A stretch of 64,000 nucleotides of DNA from Peromyscus leucopus. Lineage: Eukaryota; Chordata; Mammalia; Rodentia; Cricetidae. The stretch covers positions 145,680,165-145,744,164 of the forward strand of contig NC_051063.1 in assembly GCF_004664715.2 (NCBI RefSeq). Direction: 5' to 3'. Of the stretch, positions 13,028-25,310 are shown one piece after another. A program made the position numbers and the translations under genes. The notes beneath the pieces are model-generated. The model saw only the letters and a program-made list of their open reading frames with translations. It made no database searches and had not been told where the DNA came from. Position 1 is the first letter of the stretch. Each line of letters opens with the position of its first letter.

Positions 13028-13226
13028 AGGGCTGGAGAGATGGCCCAGTGGTCGGGAGCAGTGGCTGCTCTTCCAGAGGACCTGGGTTCAGTTCCCAGCA
13101 CCCACATGGCAGCTCACAACTGTCTGTAACTCTAGTTCCAGGGGATCCAACACCCTCACACAGATAAACATGCACACAAAACACCAATGCACATAAAATT
13201 TTAAAAATAAAATTAAAAATTAAAAA
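13028..13226 (+). repeat. B2 SINE with target duplication
   Basis: Well-preserved sense B2: 'gggctggagagatggcccag', 'gctgctcttccagaggacc', 'tcccagcacccacatggcag', then a CA-rich right part and AATAAA-containing A-rich tail. It is flanked by the 10-bp duplication AAAGCACTGG at 13018-13027 and 13227-13236, so its borders are well defined. Confidence 0.92.
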
Positions 13227-13236
13227 AAAGCACTGG

Positions 13237-13325
13237 GTGGGACTGGGACATGGCTCAGCAGCAGAGCATGTACAGTGCTCTGAGACCAGTTCCAGTGCCA
13301 GCAGAACGGGGGAAAGAAAAGGAAA
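13237..13325 (+). repeat. ID-like SINE, diverged
   Basis: Has the ID-type core 'gggacatggctcagcagcag', followed by 'gagcatgtacagtgctctgag' and a purine-rich GAAAGAAAAGGAAA tail. Confidence 0.55.
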
Positions 13326-13371
13326 CAAACTTGAATAAACAAATGACCAGAGCAGTGTTCATAAAATGTAT

Positions 13372-13548
13372 TTCATATTTTTACATTTTTATTTATGTGT
13401 GCATCTGTGTATAAGTACATGTATGGGCTGAGGAGTTCCCATGGAGGCCAGAACAGGGCATCACATTCTCCCACACTTGACATGGGTGCTGGGACTCAAA
13501 TTCAGTCCACTCTTGGAGTGTCAAGTGCTCTTAACGACTGAGCCAACC
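13372..13548 (-). repeat. B3/B2-type SINE, antisense
   Basis: Antisense element with a 'tttttatttatgtgtgcat' start, 'gggtgctgggactcaaattc' and 'gtgctcttaacgactgagcc', the reverse complement of the B2 head. Confidence 0.75.
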
Positions 13549-13702
13549 TTATGTCACGTGTTTTTAAAACTGCTAACTGCTTTTGTCTTTGCATCTGGGG
13601 AGGGGACACGGAGTTCAGCTAAAACAACAAGAGGAAACAACTTACCCCTCCAGGAGTATCTAGTTAGTCCAGAACTAAGCTGTTCAAAACAGTGTATTTA
13701 TG

Positions 13703-13704
<2 letters not shown>

Positions 13705-13759
<55 letters not shown>

Positions 13760-13787
13760 TATATGTGTGTGTGTGTGTGTGTGTGTA
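13705..13787 (+). repeat. (TG)n microsatellite
   Basis: Two TG blocks separated by 'aatgtata'. Confidence 0.95.
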
Positions 13788-13918
13788 CAAGTGGAGGTCA
13801 GAGGGTAACTTGGAGGAGTTAGTTCTCTCCTCTCACCATGTGTGTTCCAGAGATCAAACTCAGGTCTTCAGGTTTGGTGGCAATCACCCTTACCTACTAA
13901 GCCATATTGCTGGTCTGT
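13788..13918 (-). repeat. SINE fragment (B3-like), antisense
   Basis: Continues from the TG tract with 'acaagtggaggtcagaggg', 'gatcaaactcaggtcttcag' and 'ctactaagccatattgctgg', the reverse complement of a B3/B4-type head. Confidence 0.65.
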
Positions 13919-15004
<1,086 letters not shown>

Positions 15005-15029
15005 TAATCAAGTCTAAGTGGGCACTAGG

Positions 15030-15408
15030 GTTTACACGTGGGCCAGGGGTGCAGCATGGGAGTGGGGCATGCATGGAATACACGTGGGCCAGGGGTGCAG
15101 CATGGGAGTGAGGCCATGCATGGAATACACCTGGGCCAGGGGTGCAGCATGGGAGTTAGGGGGCCATGCATGGAATACACCTGGGCCAGGGGTGCAGCAT
15201 GGGAGTGGGACATGCATAGAATACACGTGGGCCAGGGGTGCAGCATGGGAGTGGGGCCATGCATGGAAGACACCTGGGCCAGGGGTGCAGCATGGGAGTG
15301 GGGCATGCATGGAATACACCTGGGCCAGGGGTGCAGCATGGGAGTGGGGGCATGCATGGAAGACACCTGGGCCAGGGGTGCAGCATGGGAGTGGGGCATG
15401 CATGGAAG
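15030..15408 (+). repeat. Minisatellite, 46-47-bp unit, 8 copies
   Basis: Eight copies of a G-rich unit built around GGCCAGGGGTGCAGCATGGG. Unit starts at this word are 15041, 15087, 15134, 15184, 15230, 15277, 15323 and 15370, so periods alternate 46 and 47 with one of 50. Units also carry 'catgcatggaa' and 'acacctgg' or 'acacgtgg'. It gives long spurious frames on both strands. It starts 27 bp after an Lrrc28 donor. Confidence 0.97.
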
Positions 15409-15441
15409 GGGTGTTGAGGCTGCAGCTTAAAGTAGATAAAT

Positions 15442-15665
15442 CAGTGGTTCTCAACCTGTGGGTCATGACCCTTTTGGTGGGGTTTAACGACCCTTTCACA
15501 GGGGTCACCTAAGACCATTGGAAAATGAGTATTTGCATTATGATTCATAACAGTAGCAAAATTATGGCTATGAAGTAGCAACAAAATAACTTTATGGTTG
15601 AGGGTCATGACAGCACAAGGAACTGTATTAAACAGTTGCAGCCTGAGGAAGGTAGAGAACCACTG
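15442..15665 (+). mobile_element. URR1-type hAT DNA transposon (non-autonomous)
   Basis: A complete short element bounded by 16-bp terminal inverted repeats: CAGTGGTTCTCAACCT at the left and its complement at the right with one mismatch. The interior ('gggtcatgacccttttggtg', 'aacgaccctttcacagggg', 'cataacagtagcaaaatta') is that of URR1, a rodent MER1/hAT-Charlie-type element with no coding capacity. Flanks agataaat and gactaaat look like a decayed 8-bp target duplication, as expected for hAT. Confidence 0.92.
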
Positions 15666-16121
15666 GACTAAATGAAATGTGCTTATTTCCACTACTGCAA
15701 GAAAGCCTGGCTGCCCTCCTCATTTAGGCCTCGGGACAGGTACAGAGCACACACAGCTGTGTGTGTTGTTTGGAGCAGCTCGTTCATTCTTACTTGACCC
15801 CAGGTGCAAGGGGAGCCAGCCTTTGTATAAGGAGAGCTCAGGCCTTGTGTTTGCCTGGCGTAGCCGAAAGCGTGTGGCCACACTCTGTGTGCACACAGGT
15901 TTGTTTCTGTTCAGATCGAACTCTCCCAACACCATTCCCATGCCTCTCTCTATTTCTTGGCAGAATGCCTTGAATTCATGAAGAATGTTCACTAAGTAAA
16001 ATCCAGAGCCCATACTGTTATTTAGAGAAAAAATGCCAGACAGTGAAAGGTAGGAGGAGAGCACTGGAAAATCCCCATATGCCTGGCCTTGGCTTAGGGG
16101 TTTCACATTTGACTTTTTTCT
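15666..16121 (+). other. Lrrc28 intron, unassigned
   Basis: Non-repetitive by eye. Its 45 bp at 15978-16022 recur exactly at 17779-17823. Confidence 0.5.
15978..16022 (+). repeat. 45-bp duplicated segment, copy 1
   Basis: Begins atgaagaatgttcactaag and is identical over 45 bases to 17779-17823. Not part of a repeat family I know. Confidence 0.95.
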
Positions 16122-16252
16122 TTCTTTTTTTGAGACAAGGTCTCATATAAGCTAGACCAGCATGGAACTAGCTGTATATAGGGGAGAGCCTTACCTTCCT
16201 ACCTCTGCTTCCAGGATGCTGGAATTGCAGGCATGCACCCCCACATCCAGCT
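16122..16252 (-). repeat. B1-related SINE, antisense
   Basis: Starts 'ttttttgagacaaggtctca' and ends with 'gcatgcacccccacatccagctc', the reverse of a B1 head. Highly diverged. Confidence 0.7.
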
Positions 16253-16384
16253 CAAGTCGGGATACATTAAAGCTAGGGAGAAGAAACAAAGTCTGACGTC
16301 TCACTTGTCTGTGGAGTATGGCGTTTGAGGTGGGGAAGTTTCCAGATGGCTGCTGGTGCCAGCAAATGTTTCCACTGTGATCAT

Positions 16385-16499
16385 TTTTGTTTGAGACGGA
16401 ATCTTGTTATGTAACAACCAAGGCTGGCCTCAAACACAAACCTTTCTGCCTCAGCCTACCGGGGGATGATGGGCTCACAGGTGTGCGCCACCCACCCAG
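16385..16499 (-). repeat. B1-related SINE, antisense
   Basis: 'ttgtttgagacggaatcttg', 'aaggctggcctcaaacac' and 'cacaggtgtgcgccaccc' identify a diverged antisense B1. Confidence 0.75.
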
Positions 16500-16584
16500 C
16501 ATTGTTAGGATCGTTTTAGAGAACCCTTTCCACGGTCTCCTGCTCTCCTTTTCTCTCTCTTTTGTTTTCTTTCGTTCTTTTCTC

Positions 16585-16650
16585 CCAAGTCTTGGGAATA
16601 GAGCCCACAGCCTTGTGGATATTCTAGACAAGACTCAATACCCCAGCCCT
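16585..16650 (-). repeat. ID/B4 fragment, antisense
   Basis: 'cttgggaatagagcccacag', 'ccttgtggatattctagacaa' and 'caataccccagccctg' form the reverse complement of an ID-type head. Confidence 0.55.
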
Positions 16651-17754
16651 GTTTTTGTTTCTGAATCTGTGTGGGATAGGAGACAGAGAGCAAAGACTTT
16701 GCACTGAGAACCAGGGCAGCTTGCCAAGCTTCCCTGAGCCTCAAAGTGGGGACAGAACAGTCTGCATAGTTGGCCATACTTAGGATTAGCAGATGAGGAT
16801 GGTAACCACCTGGCACATGAGAGTTACTCAGCCAATGGAGCTACCTTCTCTGGGTCTCTGGCTGCTCCTCCCCAAGCTATGCTTATTTTTTTCCTTGCCC
16901 TGGATAATCCTATTTGATATGCTTTAGGTTGCTGTTTCAACATTTTTGTATATTTTAATGTTTTCTGCATACAGAAGCTCTCCTCTGAACCTTTTCAATT
17001 TGACGCATGTTCTGGGAAAAACAAACAAGCCCCTGATTCAAACTCACACTGTTTGTTTTACTGTATACACAATATAGTGTTGGAGGGTTTCCACAAACAT
17101 GGCACCAGTTGTCTGACACTGGCTACCTGGACATGGTAGCAGATCCCACGGGCTGAGGCTCAGACCCCAAGGCCGTCCACCCCATCTGGGTACCACTCAC
17201 AAGCCTGAGCTAGTTTTACCTGTGCTTCTAACCAGTGGGTCCACACTGGGGCTCCCAGAGTCCCTTCTTTGGGTTCAATTAGAAATAATTAAACAACTTA
17301 TTGTAAAGACCATCCAATGGGTACATATGCAGGATACTCAGAAGAGGCCTGGGTAAAAGTGTAAAGTGTTCCGCAACCCCCTGGGTATGCCAACTTCTCA
17401 GAATTCCCATGCATTCAACTGTCTGAAAGCTCCTGAACTTGTCATTGGGTTTTATGGAAACTTCACTGTGTGGTCTGATTGCTAGTGGATGTGGTGTGGG
17501 AATCCAATGGTGTGTCTTTCTAAGCTTCATTTGTGGACTCCCTGTGCACGGGTCATCATTCTTCCCTCTAGGCTATGTGCAGCACACTTCTGGAGTGAGG
17601 AGGGTCTTAAGACTTAGGGAACTGCTGTCAGTCAAGATCAGATCAAAGTTTAATGGCCTGCTCTAATACAGAAAAGCCGGAGGAAGACTAGCATATCTTT
17701 GGCTGGCCTTGGGAAGAAACTTCTGGGACAGGAATCATGAACAGTAACAACATT
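16651..17754 (+). other. Lrrc28 intron, nothing recognised
   Basis: No repeat family or exon that I can name. Confidence 0.45.
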
Positions 17755-17778
17755 ATATGTATGTATGTATGTATGTAT
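17755..17778 (+). repeat. (TATG)n microsatellite
   Basis: About five TATG units immediately before the duplicated 45-bp segment. Confidence 0.9.
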
Positions 17779-17823
17779 ATGAAGAATGTTCACTAAGTAA
17801 AATCCAGAGCCCATACTGTTATT
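17779..17823 (+). repeat. 45-bp duplicated segment, copy 2
   Basis: Exact copy of 15978-16022 in the same orientation, abutting a TATG tract on its left. Flanking sequence is unrelated, so the shared tract is sharply bounded. Confidence 0.95.
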
Positions 17824-19194
17824 ATGAATGATTACTTCTAATCTTAGGTGATCATATAACCAAACTCAATGGGATTGCATTACGTTAAAGAGGACAGCAG
17901 ACAGGTTCCCATGGAATTCTGCAGGGATTATTTTAACAAAGTAGACCCATCTATGAAAGCAGAAGCATGAAGTGGTCAAGTGCACAGCCCAGTTCTAACT
18001 CCTCCAGCTGAGAGATCTGGGCAAACAGTTGACCATCTCGGAGTTTCATCTTCCCGTCTACAGAACAAGGATGATGCGTTCTGAGCAGTGTAGTTGTGAG
18101 GAGCACGGGGCAGTGTAATGAATAGGAGGTCCTGCATCACTTAGTATCACAGCTCAGGGACTTGCCATTCTTACTTTTTTACTCGTTCAGCTGCAGTTGG
18201 AAATGCTCATGCAACATTGCTGTGCAGTTTCCTAGAAGACACTTCCTTAGTGCGCTCACAAAGCTGGAAACCAGTGTGTTCCGAGCGCCCATTATAAAGA
18301 TCATCTTATCATAGAAGTCACTAAAATAAAGTCGATTTTTGTGTTACCTTTACAATGAAGTTTGGGCAACTTTGTCACGATTCCATTTATGAGTACTAAT
18401 CTCTCCACTTCAACCTAGAATATGTATATGCACCTCTCATCTCAGACGTAGGTGTGATAGTATGACTCTAAAGACGAGTGTGTGAGTAGCCAGGGCTTAG
18501 GGGAGCGCCCTTTTGCCGAACAAGCCAGGGCCTTGTGTATGTAGGGATGAAGTACCATGGCATCAGCATGGGTGTCCATGGGTCAGTGCTGGGGTCTGGA
18601 ATTGAGAGCCTGTGGCTCTCATCTCATCCAGCAGCCTGCACTCGTTCACCCGTGGCCAGGGACACTGGCAGGAGCATGGGCCTTGCTTGATAGTCTTTCC
18701 TTTCAAAGTGAAGCCCAAATGCTTAAATTTCCAGTAGGTTATTGTTAGAAACAAAATAAATATGTGCAGTACCGTAAACTCTAAAAGGTTTAGATAATAG
18801 TATTTTGATGTTTTATAATGTATTTAGTTTAGTTTACATTAAAACAATGTATTTTATTAGCCAGAATCTCAATTCATGTAGACAACTGGCATTATTTTAA
18901 AAGAGAACATATTGACTGTTCTCTGAAAATACTAATGTCCATAGAAGTGTTAGTTTCTTCCTAAAGTTAACAAAGTAACAATATTTCACATAAGCTGTAA
19001 GTATTAAACATTCATATATGTAACAGGGGAAAAACAGCTAGTAAATTCATGGCTTTGGATGCTATAGAAAATAACTTTTCATTTCCAAAACTTTATCGTG
19101 TTTATTAAAATTGAATGTATCATTTATTAGACTGTAACACACATCTGCCTTTTCCCAAGCATGAAAGGGTCTCACATGTTCTGTTTCCTAACAG
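17824..19194 (+). other. Lrrc28 intron, unassigned
   Basis: Nothing named. 18740-19140 is strongly AT-rich without the signatures of an L1. Confidence 0.45.
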
Positions 19195-19199
19195 GAAAG

Positions 19200-19560
19200 T
19201 GACTACCCCATTTTCAAGGTGGTGTTAGTTCACTCGTGTGAACAGATAGCACAAGCTAGCCAACCTCACAAGTGTGCTGTCTCAGGTCTAGAGGCTGGGA
19301 AGCTGGAGAAGAAGATGAAAGACCACAGTTGGGTCTTTCCGGGGCCTTGGAAGGAGGATCTTCCTGGTTCAGCCCTCTCTCCTTGGCTTCTGCATGGCTC
19401 TCTTGTCCCTGTTCCTACTCCCATCATCTTCCTGCTGTAGTTATTTGCCTCTTCGGATGGCCTCCCATCAGGAGAACACCAGCCGCAGTACATTCAGTGC
19501 TACCCCAGTGACCTTACTGTAATGATTACATGGACAAGGACAGTTTCGAACTGAGGTTTC
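19200..19560 (+). repeat. Possible ancient interspersed repeat
   Basis: Phrases such as 'gtctagaggctgggaagctgg', 'ccagtgaccttactgtaatg' and 'cagtttcgaactgaggtttc' resemble the same old mammalian repeat class as 19575-19905, but more decayed. Confidence 0.35.
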
Positions 19561-19574
19561 TGCGCTACTCAGCC

Positions 19575-19905
19575 CAGGCTGCTGTAGCCAAATGCTACAG
19601 ATCAGATGGCTTGAAGCACAGGAATTCTCTTCGTGTAATTCTGAAGGGTAGAAGTCACAGATCAGAGTGCCAGCTTGTTTGGGGTCTGGTGAGGGCTCCC
19701 TTCCTGGCTTACAGACAGCTAGTTTCTTACTGAGAGAAAGAAAAAAGACCGCACTAACTATCTGGTGTCTCCTACAAGGGCATCACCATGTCAGAGCCCC
19801 ACCCTCATGATGTCATTTAAATACTTCCCAAAGGCCCCATCTCCACACACCTTGGAGGTTGGGGCTTCAGTATATGAATATGGAAGAGACACAAGTCAGT
19901 CTCGT
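19575..19905 (+). repeat. Ancient mammalian interspersed repeat
   Basis: The order of motifs ('cagatggcttgaagcacagg', 'tctggtgagggctcccttcc', 'cccaccctcatgatgtca', 'cccaaaggccccatctccac', 'ggggcttcagtatatgaat') matches a repeat class found across placental mammals. I recognise the class but do not assign its name. Confidence 0.6.
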
Positions 19906-20060
19906 AGTAGTCACATTCTGAGATAACAGGAGATGGGACCATTTATGAGGAATTTGGGAAAGAGAAAGCTGTACTTATAACAATCTCTAACACATTTGAG
20001 ATTTAAAAAAAAACTGGAAGTTCCGCTTTTTTTATAAACATTTAAAAAAATTTTTTTACA

Positions 20061-20064
<4 letters not shown>

Positions 20065-20093
<29 letters not shown>
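20065..20093 (+). repeat. (TG)n microsatellite
   Basis: About 14 TG units. Confidence 0.95.
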
Positions 20094-20094
<1 letters not shown>

Positions 20095-20198
20095 GTACTT
20101 TGATCATACACTACTCTTCTGTGGTCCTATTAACCCCTTCTCTCTATGTCTAACCCCCTTTATCTTCTCAACAAATCTCCCTGTGTTAATGTCCTTGT

Positions 20199-20199
<1 letters not shown>

Positions 20200-20246
<47 letters not shown>
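20200..20246 (+). repeat. (TG)n microsatellite
   Basis: About 23 TG units, 107 bp after the previous TG tract. Confidence 0.95.
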
Positions 20247-20247
<1 letters not shown>

Positions 20248-21379
20248 TCTACTGCTTTTAATTGGGATTCCTTGTATGAACATGGGTGGGGGCTATTTAC
20301 TTGAGAAAGGACAACTTAACAGTGACAACACCACCTTGAAATATGATTCCCTTTCCCCAGGAACCAGGGGCATCATTCCTCATGAAGGGGTGGGTTATTG
20401 GGCTCAGACTCGTGCCGGTTTAACCACCACTGCTGTGAGTTCATGGATGCAACCACTAAAGACAGCGTTCCGGAGCAGGCTTCCCTAACTGCTGGCTCTT
20501 ACAGTCTGTCCACACCCTCTTCCGCAGTGTTCCCTAAGCCTTGGAGGTAGTTCTGTAGAGACTTCATGTAGGGCTTGGCACTCGAGACTCACTTATTCTC
20601 AGCTCCTTGACCAATTAGAAGTCTCCGCTAACCATTTCCCACTGGAAACTGAAGCTTCTCTGACCATGACTGAAAGTAACACTAATCTATGGATATAAAC
20701 ATGTGTAGAGACGATTTGACAGCATGTCACTCCTCTTTGGGTTCAGTGAATCTTCTAGAGCAGCTCGTAGCTCAGGGAAGCACTTGTGTTTGCCTGTTTG
20801 TTACCAAGGATATTCCAGAGGCTCCTGAGGAGCAGCCAAAGGGAAGGCTTGCTTAGTGCAAGGCATGTGAGGAGTGTACCAAACCGCCTAGCTCTTCGAG
20901 ATACACTGCCTTCTACGACCAGGAGGTCCACTACCTGGAAGCTCTCCAGACCCAGTTCTTTGAATTTCTAATACATTTCATAGACATAATAGATTAAGTC
21001 ATTGGCCACTGGGAACCAGCTCAACTCAGCACTTAAGATCTCCCCAGATGATGGGGTGGGGACAAAAGTGAAACTATGTAATTGTGCATTGGGGGTACCC
21101 GTCAAGTTAATAGCATGCAGAAGATTCCAAGGGTTTAGGATCATTGTTAGGAAAGGAACTTGAAGGCCTCATGTAGTTCCAGCCCCAAACGCACAGTCCA
21201 TGCCTTTTTTACAAAACAATTCACTGCATTCCAGTAATTAGAAGCCCCTTCCTCTTTCAGCACCCACACTTTTTTAGTTTGTTTCCTGTAAGCCAGCTGG
21301 CCTTCGTAGTCCTAAGATTACAGACATGAGCCCACACACCTCTGGACACCTGAGTTTTGACAGAGAAGTCAAAAATATA
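20247..21379 (+). other. Lrrc28 intron, nothing recognised
   Basis: No gene or firm repeat. A B1-like scrap may be present at 21280-21350 ('agattacagacatgagccc'). Confidence 0.45.
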
Positions 21380-21865
21380 CACTGGAGAAAGATGTCATCT
21401 TCAACAGTTGGTGCTGGTCAGACTGGGTGGCTACATGTAGAAGAATGTAAATAAATCCATATTTATCACCCTGCACAAGATCCAACTCTAAATGGATCAA
21501 GGACCTCAACATAAGGCTAAATACCCTATATCTGATAGAAGAGAAAGTGAGAAGTAGTCTTGGACTCATGGCACAGGAAAAGACTTTGTGAACAGGCACT
21601 AAGACCAACAATTAAAGCTGCAAAGCTTCTGTGAGACAAAGGACACTATCATTCAGGCAAGGCGGCAGGCTACAGAATGGGAAGATCTTAACCAATTATA
21701 CACCCAGTAGAGGATTAACATCTAAAATAGAAAAAGAACTGAAAAACTGAATATCAAGAAAACAATGAACCCAATTTAGAAAAGCAGGGTACACAACTAA
21801 ACAGAGTTCTCAAGATGAAATACAAATAGCTGAGAAACACTTGAAGAAACGTTCAGCACCTTCAG
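21380..21865 (+). mobile_element. L1 ORF2 3' fragment, sense
   Basis: Decayed end of rodent L1 ORF2. It contains 'aactctaaatggatcaagga', then 'cctcaacataaggctaaatac', 'acaattaaagctgcaaagc', 'ttctgtgagacaaaggaca' and 'atctaaaatagaaaaagaac', in the order expected near the C-terminus of ORF2p. No intact frame; 5' truncated. Confidence 0.85.
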
Positions 21866-22720
21866 TGTGGGCGTCTGTCGGAGTCCTGCTGTGACCTGTT
21901 GAAGGGTTCTTAGGTGGAGGAGAGAGGAGTGAGGAAATATTAGGGAGAGAGATAGAAACAGACGATAAAGACAGTGACCCAGGATAGCTTCGGGAGGGCC
22001 CTTGGGTGATATCATCTAAAGGGCTTTTTATAACATGCCAAGGGGAGAGACAAAAGACCTCCCCCTTGCAAGATCAAAACACACTGTACAGCCAAGTGTA
22101 GACCCTTCCAAACACCTGGTAAACATGCCCATGGCCAAATCATCCCATTATTCAGCCCTGCTGGGTAAAGCAAGCCCAGATTCTCTGACCCTGAGTAAGG
22201 TCTCACTAGGAAGCCTTTGTGGGCCACTACACTTCAGCATCAACTATTAGGTGCAAATTCTTGTCTTAAACATTGTTTAAATTAGGTATGGGCAAAGCTT
22301 AGACTATACCTCCTCCTAGGCGGAACCCCTTTCCATCCGCAAACAGGAAAGCTCTAGACGGTGTCTCTCTTCCCACTGTATGTCGTGGGACAGGTGGAGG
22401 CTACATGGCTCCTTTGGAAGGAAAAAAGAAATCCCAGGTTCTAGCAAGTTCAAGTCCCCAAGGACTCCATGTTCTCTCTGTCTTCTTGGCCCTCTAGCAA
22501 AATGGCCCCACCCCTCAGACCTGGTAAGCCAAAGAATTGAGATGGCCCCACCTCGAGCATGCTTGCAGCCAAGATAGCTCTTGAGCCCATTTTGACTCCT
22601 GGGACCCAAATGTCTTACAGTCTTCCTCCAGCTTACTATTCTCTGACCTGTCCAGACCGAGGAGGCAGTAGCATCTCTGATGAAGTGACCCACGTCACAC
22701 ACCTGATCTCTGCTGAAAGT
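21866..22720 (+). other. Unassigned, possibly LTR-related
   Basis: 21890-22080 has a layout like an LTR edge: purine-rich run, 'gatagcttcgggagggccct', then a TATA-like 'ctttttataac'. The following 600 bp is not recognisable. I see no retroviral genes. Confidence 0.25.
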
Positions 22721-23335
22721 TGTACCTCCACACCATACTCACCATTTTGTTCAAGAAAGCTTGAGAATTTTCCAGATCTTCAAGGTCTGCCTCGTGTTTG
22801 CTTAGCAATTAATTTCCTTGCTTGCTTTCTCCCCCCTTGCATCTTCTTGTCAGCAACAAGAGGTCAAGTGGTGCATTTAGCTCTTGGCTTAGAGACCACA
22901 GATAAGTTATTTCAGTATCACCTGGAAGTTCTGCGTTCTGCCTGAGAGAGCACAATTCGGTCACAGGTATGCGCCTCCTAGCAGAGATCACCCCTGGTTT
23001 CCTGGGCTATGTTCCTGTTTCTTCCCAGGAGCATGCTCAGTGTTGACTTCTAGTAGCATTGTGTTCATGACTGCTGTGCATCCTGAGGCGGTAAAAACCG
23101 CCCTCCGCAGTCCCCATCTTTGCTCAATCTTTGCTCACCACATTCCCCTTTTTTCTTTTGATAGGCTTTTTCTTTCATGCACCTCAAAGCCTTCCAGCCT
23201 CTACCTGTTGTCCAGGGTGGGCACCTTCTCCACATTCCCCGGAATTTTCATTACAGCAAGCCAACACTTCACTGAGCAAGTTCTCAGAGAGATTTTCTTT
23301 TTCCTCTCAGAGTGAGAAGGGGAGAGAGAGACAGT
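22721..23335 (+). other. Lrrc28 intron, nothing recognised
   Basis: C/T-rich in places. No repeat or exon that I can name. Confidence 0.4.
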
Positions 23336-23640
23336 TGTTATGGAATAATCTTTTTGTACACTGTGAAGACGTGTCTTTGCCAAGGTACCTTCTGATTGGT
23401 TTAATAAAGAGCTGAATGGCTGATGGCTAGGCAGGATTTTAGGGACAGGGAGAATGCTGGGAAGAAGGGCAGAGTCTTGGGAGTTGCAAGGAGACTCGAG
23501 GGGCTGCTACTCACAACCGCAGGCTGGGCTAAGAGTGGAAACTCATAGGACTTGATGCTGCGGAGTAGCAGCTGGGAGATGCAGGCAGGGTTTCTTGTCT
23601 TGGGGAGAATGTCTTCTACACCTTTGCTTTTAAGATTAAT
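23336..23640 (+). mobile_element. Solitary LTR-like repeat, sense
   Basis: Starts TGTTATGGAATA and carries 'cactgtgaagacgtgtctttg', then 'ctgattggtttaataaagag' with an AATAAA signal, then 'gctaggcaggattttaggga'. The first 110 bp align closely with the reverse complement of 55893-56254, so both belong to one rodent endogenous-retrovirus LTR family, here a variant in its second half. No coding sequence remains. Confidence 0.65.
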
Positions 23641-24295
23641 TGGAAGAGGTTCATCAACTTTATGGGAAGGGTGATCTGCTTAACTCATTTCTGTACATTT
23701 AAATATTAATCACATCTAAAAACAATAACCATGGCAACATTGAGACTGATTAACCTAAACAATTGGGGCTCATAGCCTAAGCACTTTGGCATAAAAGCAG
23801 CTCTAAAAGGTCTCACTTAAATCATCAGGGTGTTCAGAAACGCCGCCTGCATGGCTCTCCATAATGCTGAGTTCAGTTTTGCATAGCACATAGGACAGAG
23901 TGCATTTGGGTTTGGTGGTTAATAACTCTGCTTTCGTGCAGTTGGGGCCTGAGGGTGCAGTGAAAAGACCTGGCACCAGGCGCTCCAGCTTGGAAGGAGA
24001 ATGATAACCTGTAATACATCTCTTCACACTGTATGACAGTCTAAGGTGCCTCCTTGCTCAGCTATTGCTAAGTTGAATCATATGCCTCAGCACTTCCATG
24101 TGGTCTGGTGTAACTAATCCTCAAAAAAATATGAGGCCCGAGTCTCATGGTGGAGCTGGGATTTGAACCCTAGCAGTCAGCTTCCAACTCTGCATTTTAA
24201 CCACTGTATTGTACAGTGAGCTGTTTTTCAAATGGTGTTCAAAAGCAAAACTAGTGTTCCCTACTCTAAGCAACTGCTTTTGGAATGCACATGTG
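23641..24295 (+). other. Lrrc28 intron, mostly unassigned
   Basis: 23695-23780 resembles the same old repeat end as 8595-8715. The remainder is not recognised. Confidence 0.4.
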
Positions 24296-24434
24296 TAGCC
24301 AGTCATGCAGCACAGGCCTTTAATCCCAGCACTCGAGAGGCAAAGGCAGGCAGATCTCTGAGTTCAAGGCCAGCCTGGGCTACAGAGTGAGTTCCAGGAT
24401 AGCCAGGGCTATTAACACAGAGAAACCCTGTCTT

Positions 24435-24436
<2 letters not shown>
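24296..24436 (+). repeat. B1 SINE
   Basis: 'cctttaatcccagcactcga', 'ggcagatctctgagttcaag', 'gccagcctgggctacagag' and 'cacagagaaaccctgtcttg' give a nearly full sense B1. Its tail is replaced by a GA microsatellite. Confidence 0.93.
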
Positions 24437-24512
<76 letters not shown>

Positions 24513-24548
24513 GAGAGAGGAGAGAGGAGAGAGGAGAGAGGAGAGAGA
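24437..24548 (+). repeat. (GA)n microsatellite
   Basis: About 33 GA units followed by five or so GGAGAGA units. Pure polypurine for over 100 bases, seeded at the B1 tail. Confidence 0.97.
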
Positions 24549-24704
24549 ACATATGTATATGTATATCTGTATGCATTTTAATACATGCACTAAACATTCT
24601 GGAAGAATGTCAGTTCAACTGTTTACGTGATTACCCTTGGAGGGAGGAATTGGAAATTATGAGGTTTGAGGTCAGGAGGTGCCTAACACTGTTTTACTGT
24701 TTTG

Positions 24705-24925
24705 TGTTCCTGCAACAAAATCCCCGAGGCAGGGTGTTTTATAAAGAACTGAGGTTTGCTCTGCTGATAGTTACAGAGACTCAAAAGTGTGGATCTAGCG
24801 TCTGGTGAGCTGTGGTGGCATCTCAGTGACAGAAGGACATGTGATGAGGCAGGAAGGGAAGACGCGGCATCAGGCAGGCTTTACCCTTTCATATTCCACA
24901 GCTAAGATCAGGCTCATCCCCATGT
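24705..24925 (+). repeat. Ancient mammalian interspersed repeat fragment
   Basis: 'ttcctgcaacaaaatccccg' followed by 'gtgttttataaagaactgag' and 'gtctggtgagctgtggtgg' is the start of the repeat class seen at 19575-19905. Confidence 0.45.
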
Positions 24926-24937
24926 GATAGGTGATGT

Positions 24938-25310
24938 CTTAGTCAGTGTTGTTGTGAAAAGATACTCTGACCACAGGAACTCTTCTGAAGGAAAGCATTT
25001 AATTGGGGTTTGCTTACATTCAGAGATTTAGTCCATTATCATCATGGTGGGAAGCATGGCGGCACCCAGGCAGACATGGTGCTGGAGAGGGAGCCGAGAG
25101 TTCTACATCAGGATCTGTAGGCAGCAGGAAGAGAAACACAGGGCCTGGCTTAAGCATTTGAAACCCCAAAGCCCATCTCCAGTGACACAGTTCTTCCAAC
25201 AAGGCCACACCTCCTAATGTCTATCAAGTAGTGCCACTCCCTGATGACCAAGCATTCAACTGCGTGAGCCTATGGGGGCCATTCTTGTTCAAACCACCAC
25301 AGGCGTCACC
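24938..25310 (+). repeat. Rodent interspersed repeat
   Basis: 'gtcagtgttgttgtgaaaag', 'gcatttaattggggtttgct', 'agtccattatcatcatggtg', 'caacaaggccacacctccta' and 'gcctatgggggccattctt' are in the order of a very common rodent repeat. Relatives here: 11495-11640, 39367-39720 and 50395-50735. Confidence 0.75.

Noticed and set aside
15018..15512. Long open frames on both strands over the 46-47-bp repeat (124-164 codons)
   Set aside because: They arise because the tandem unit lacks stops in several frames. The region is a minisatellite in the intron directly after an Lrrc28 donor, with no splice support.
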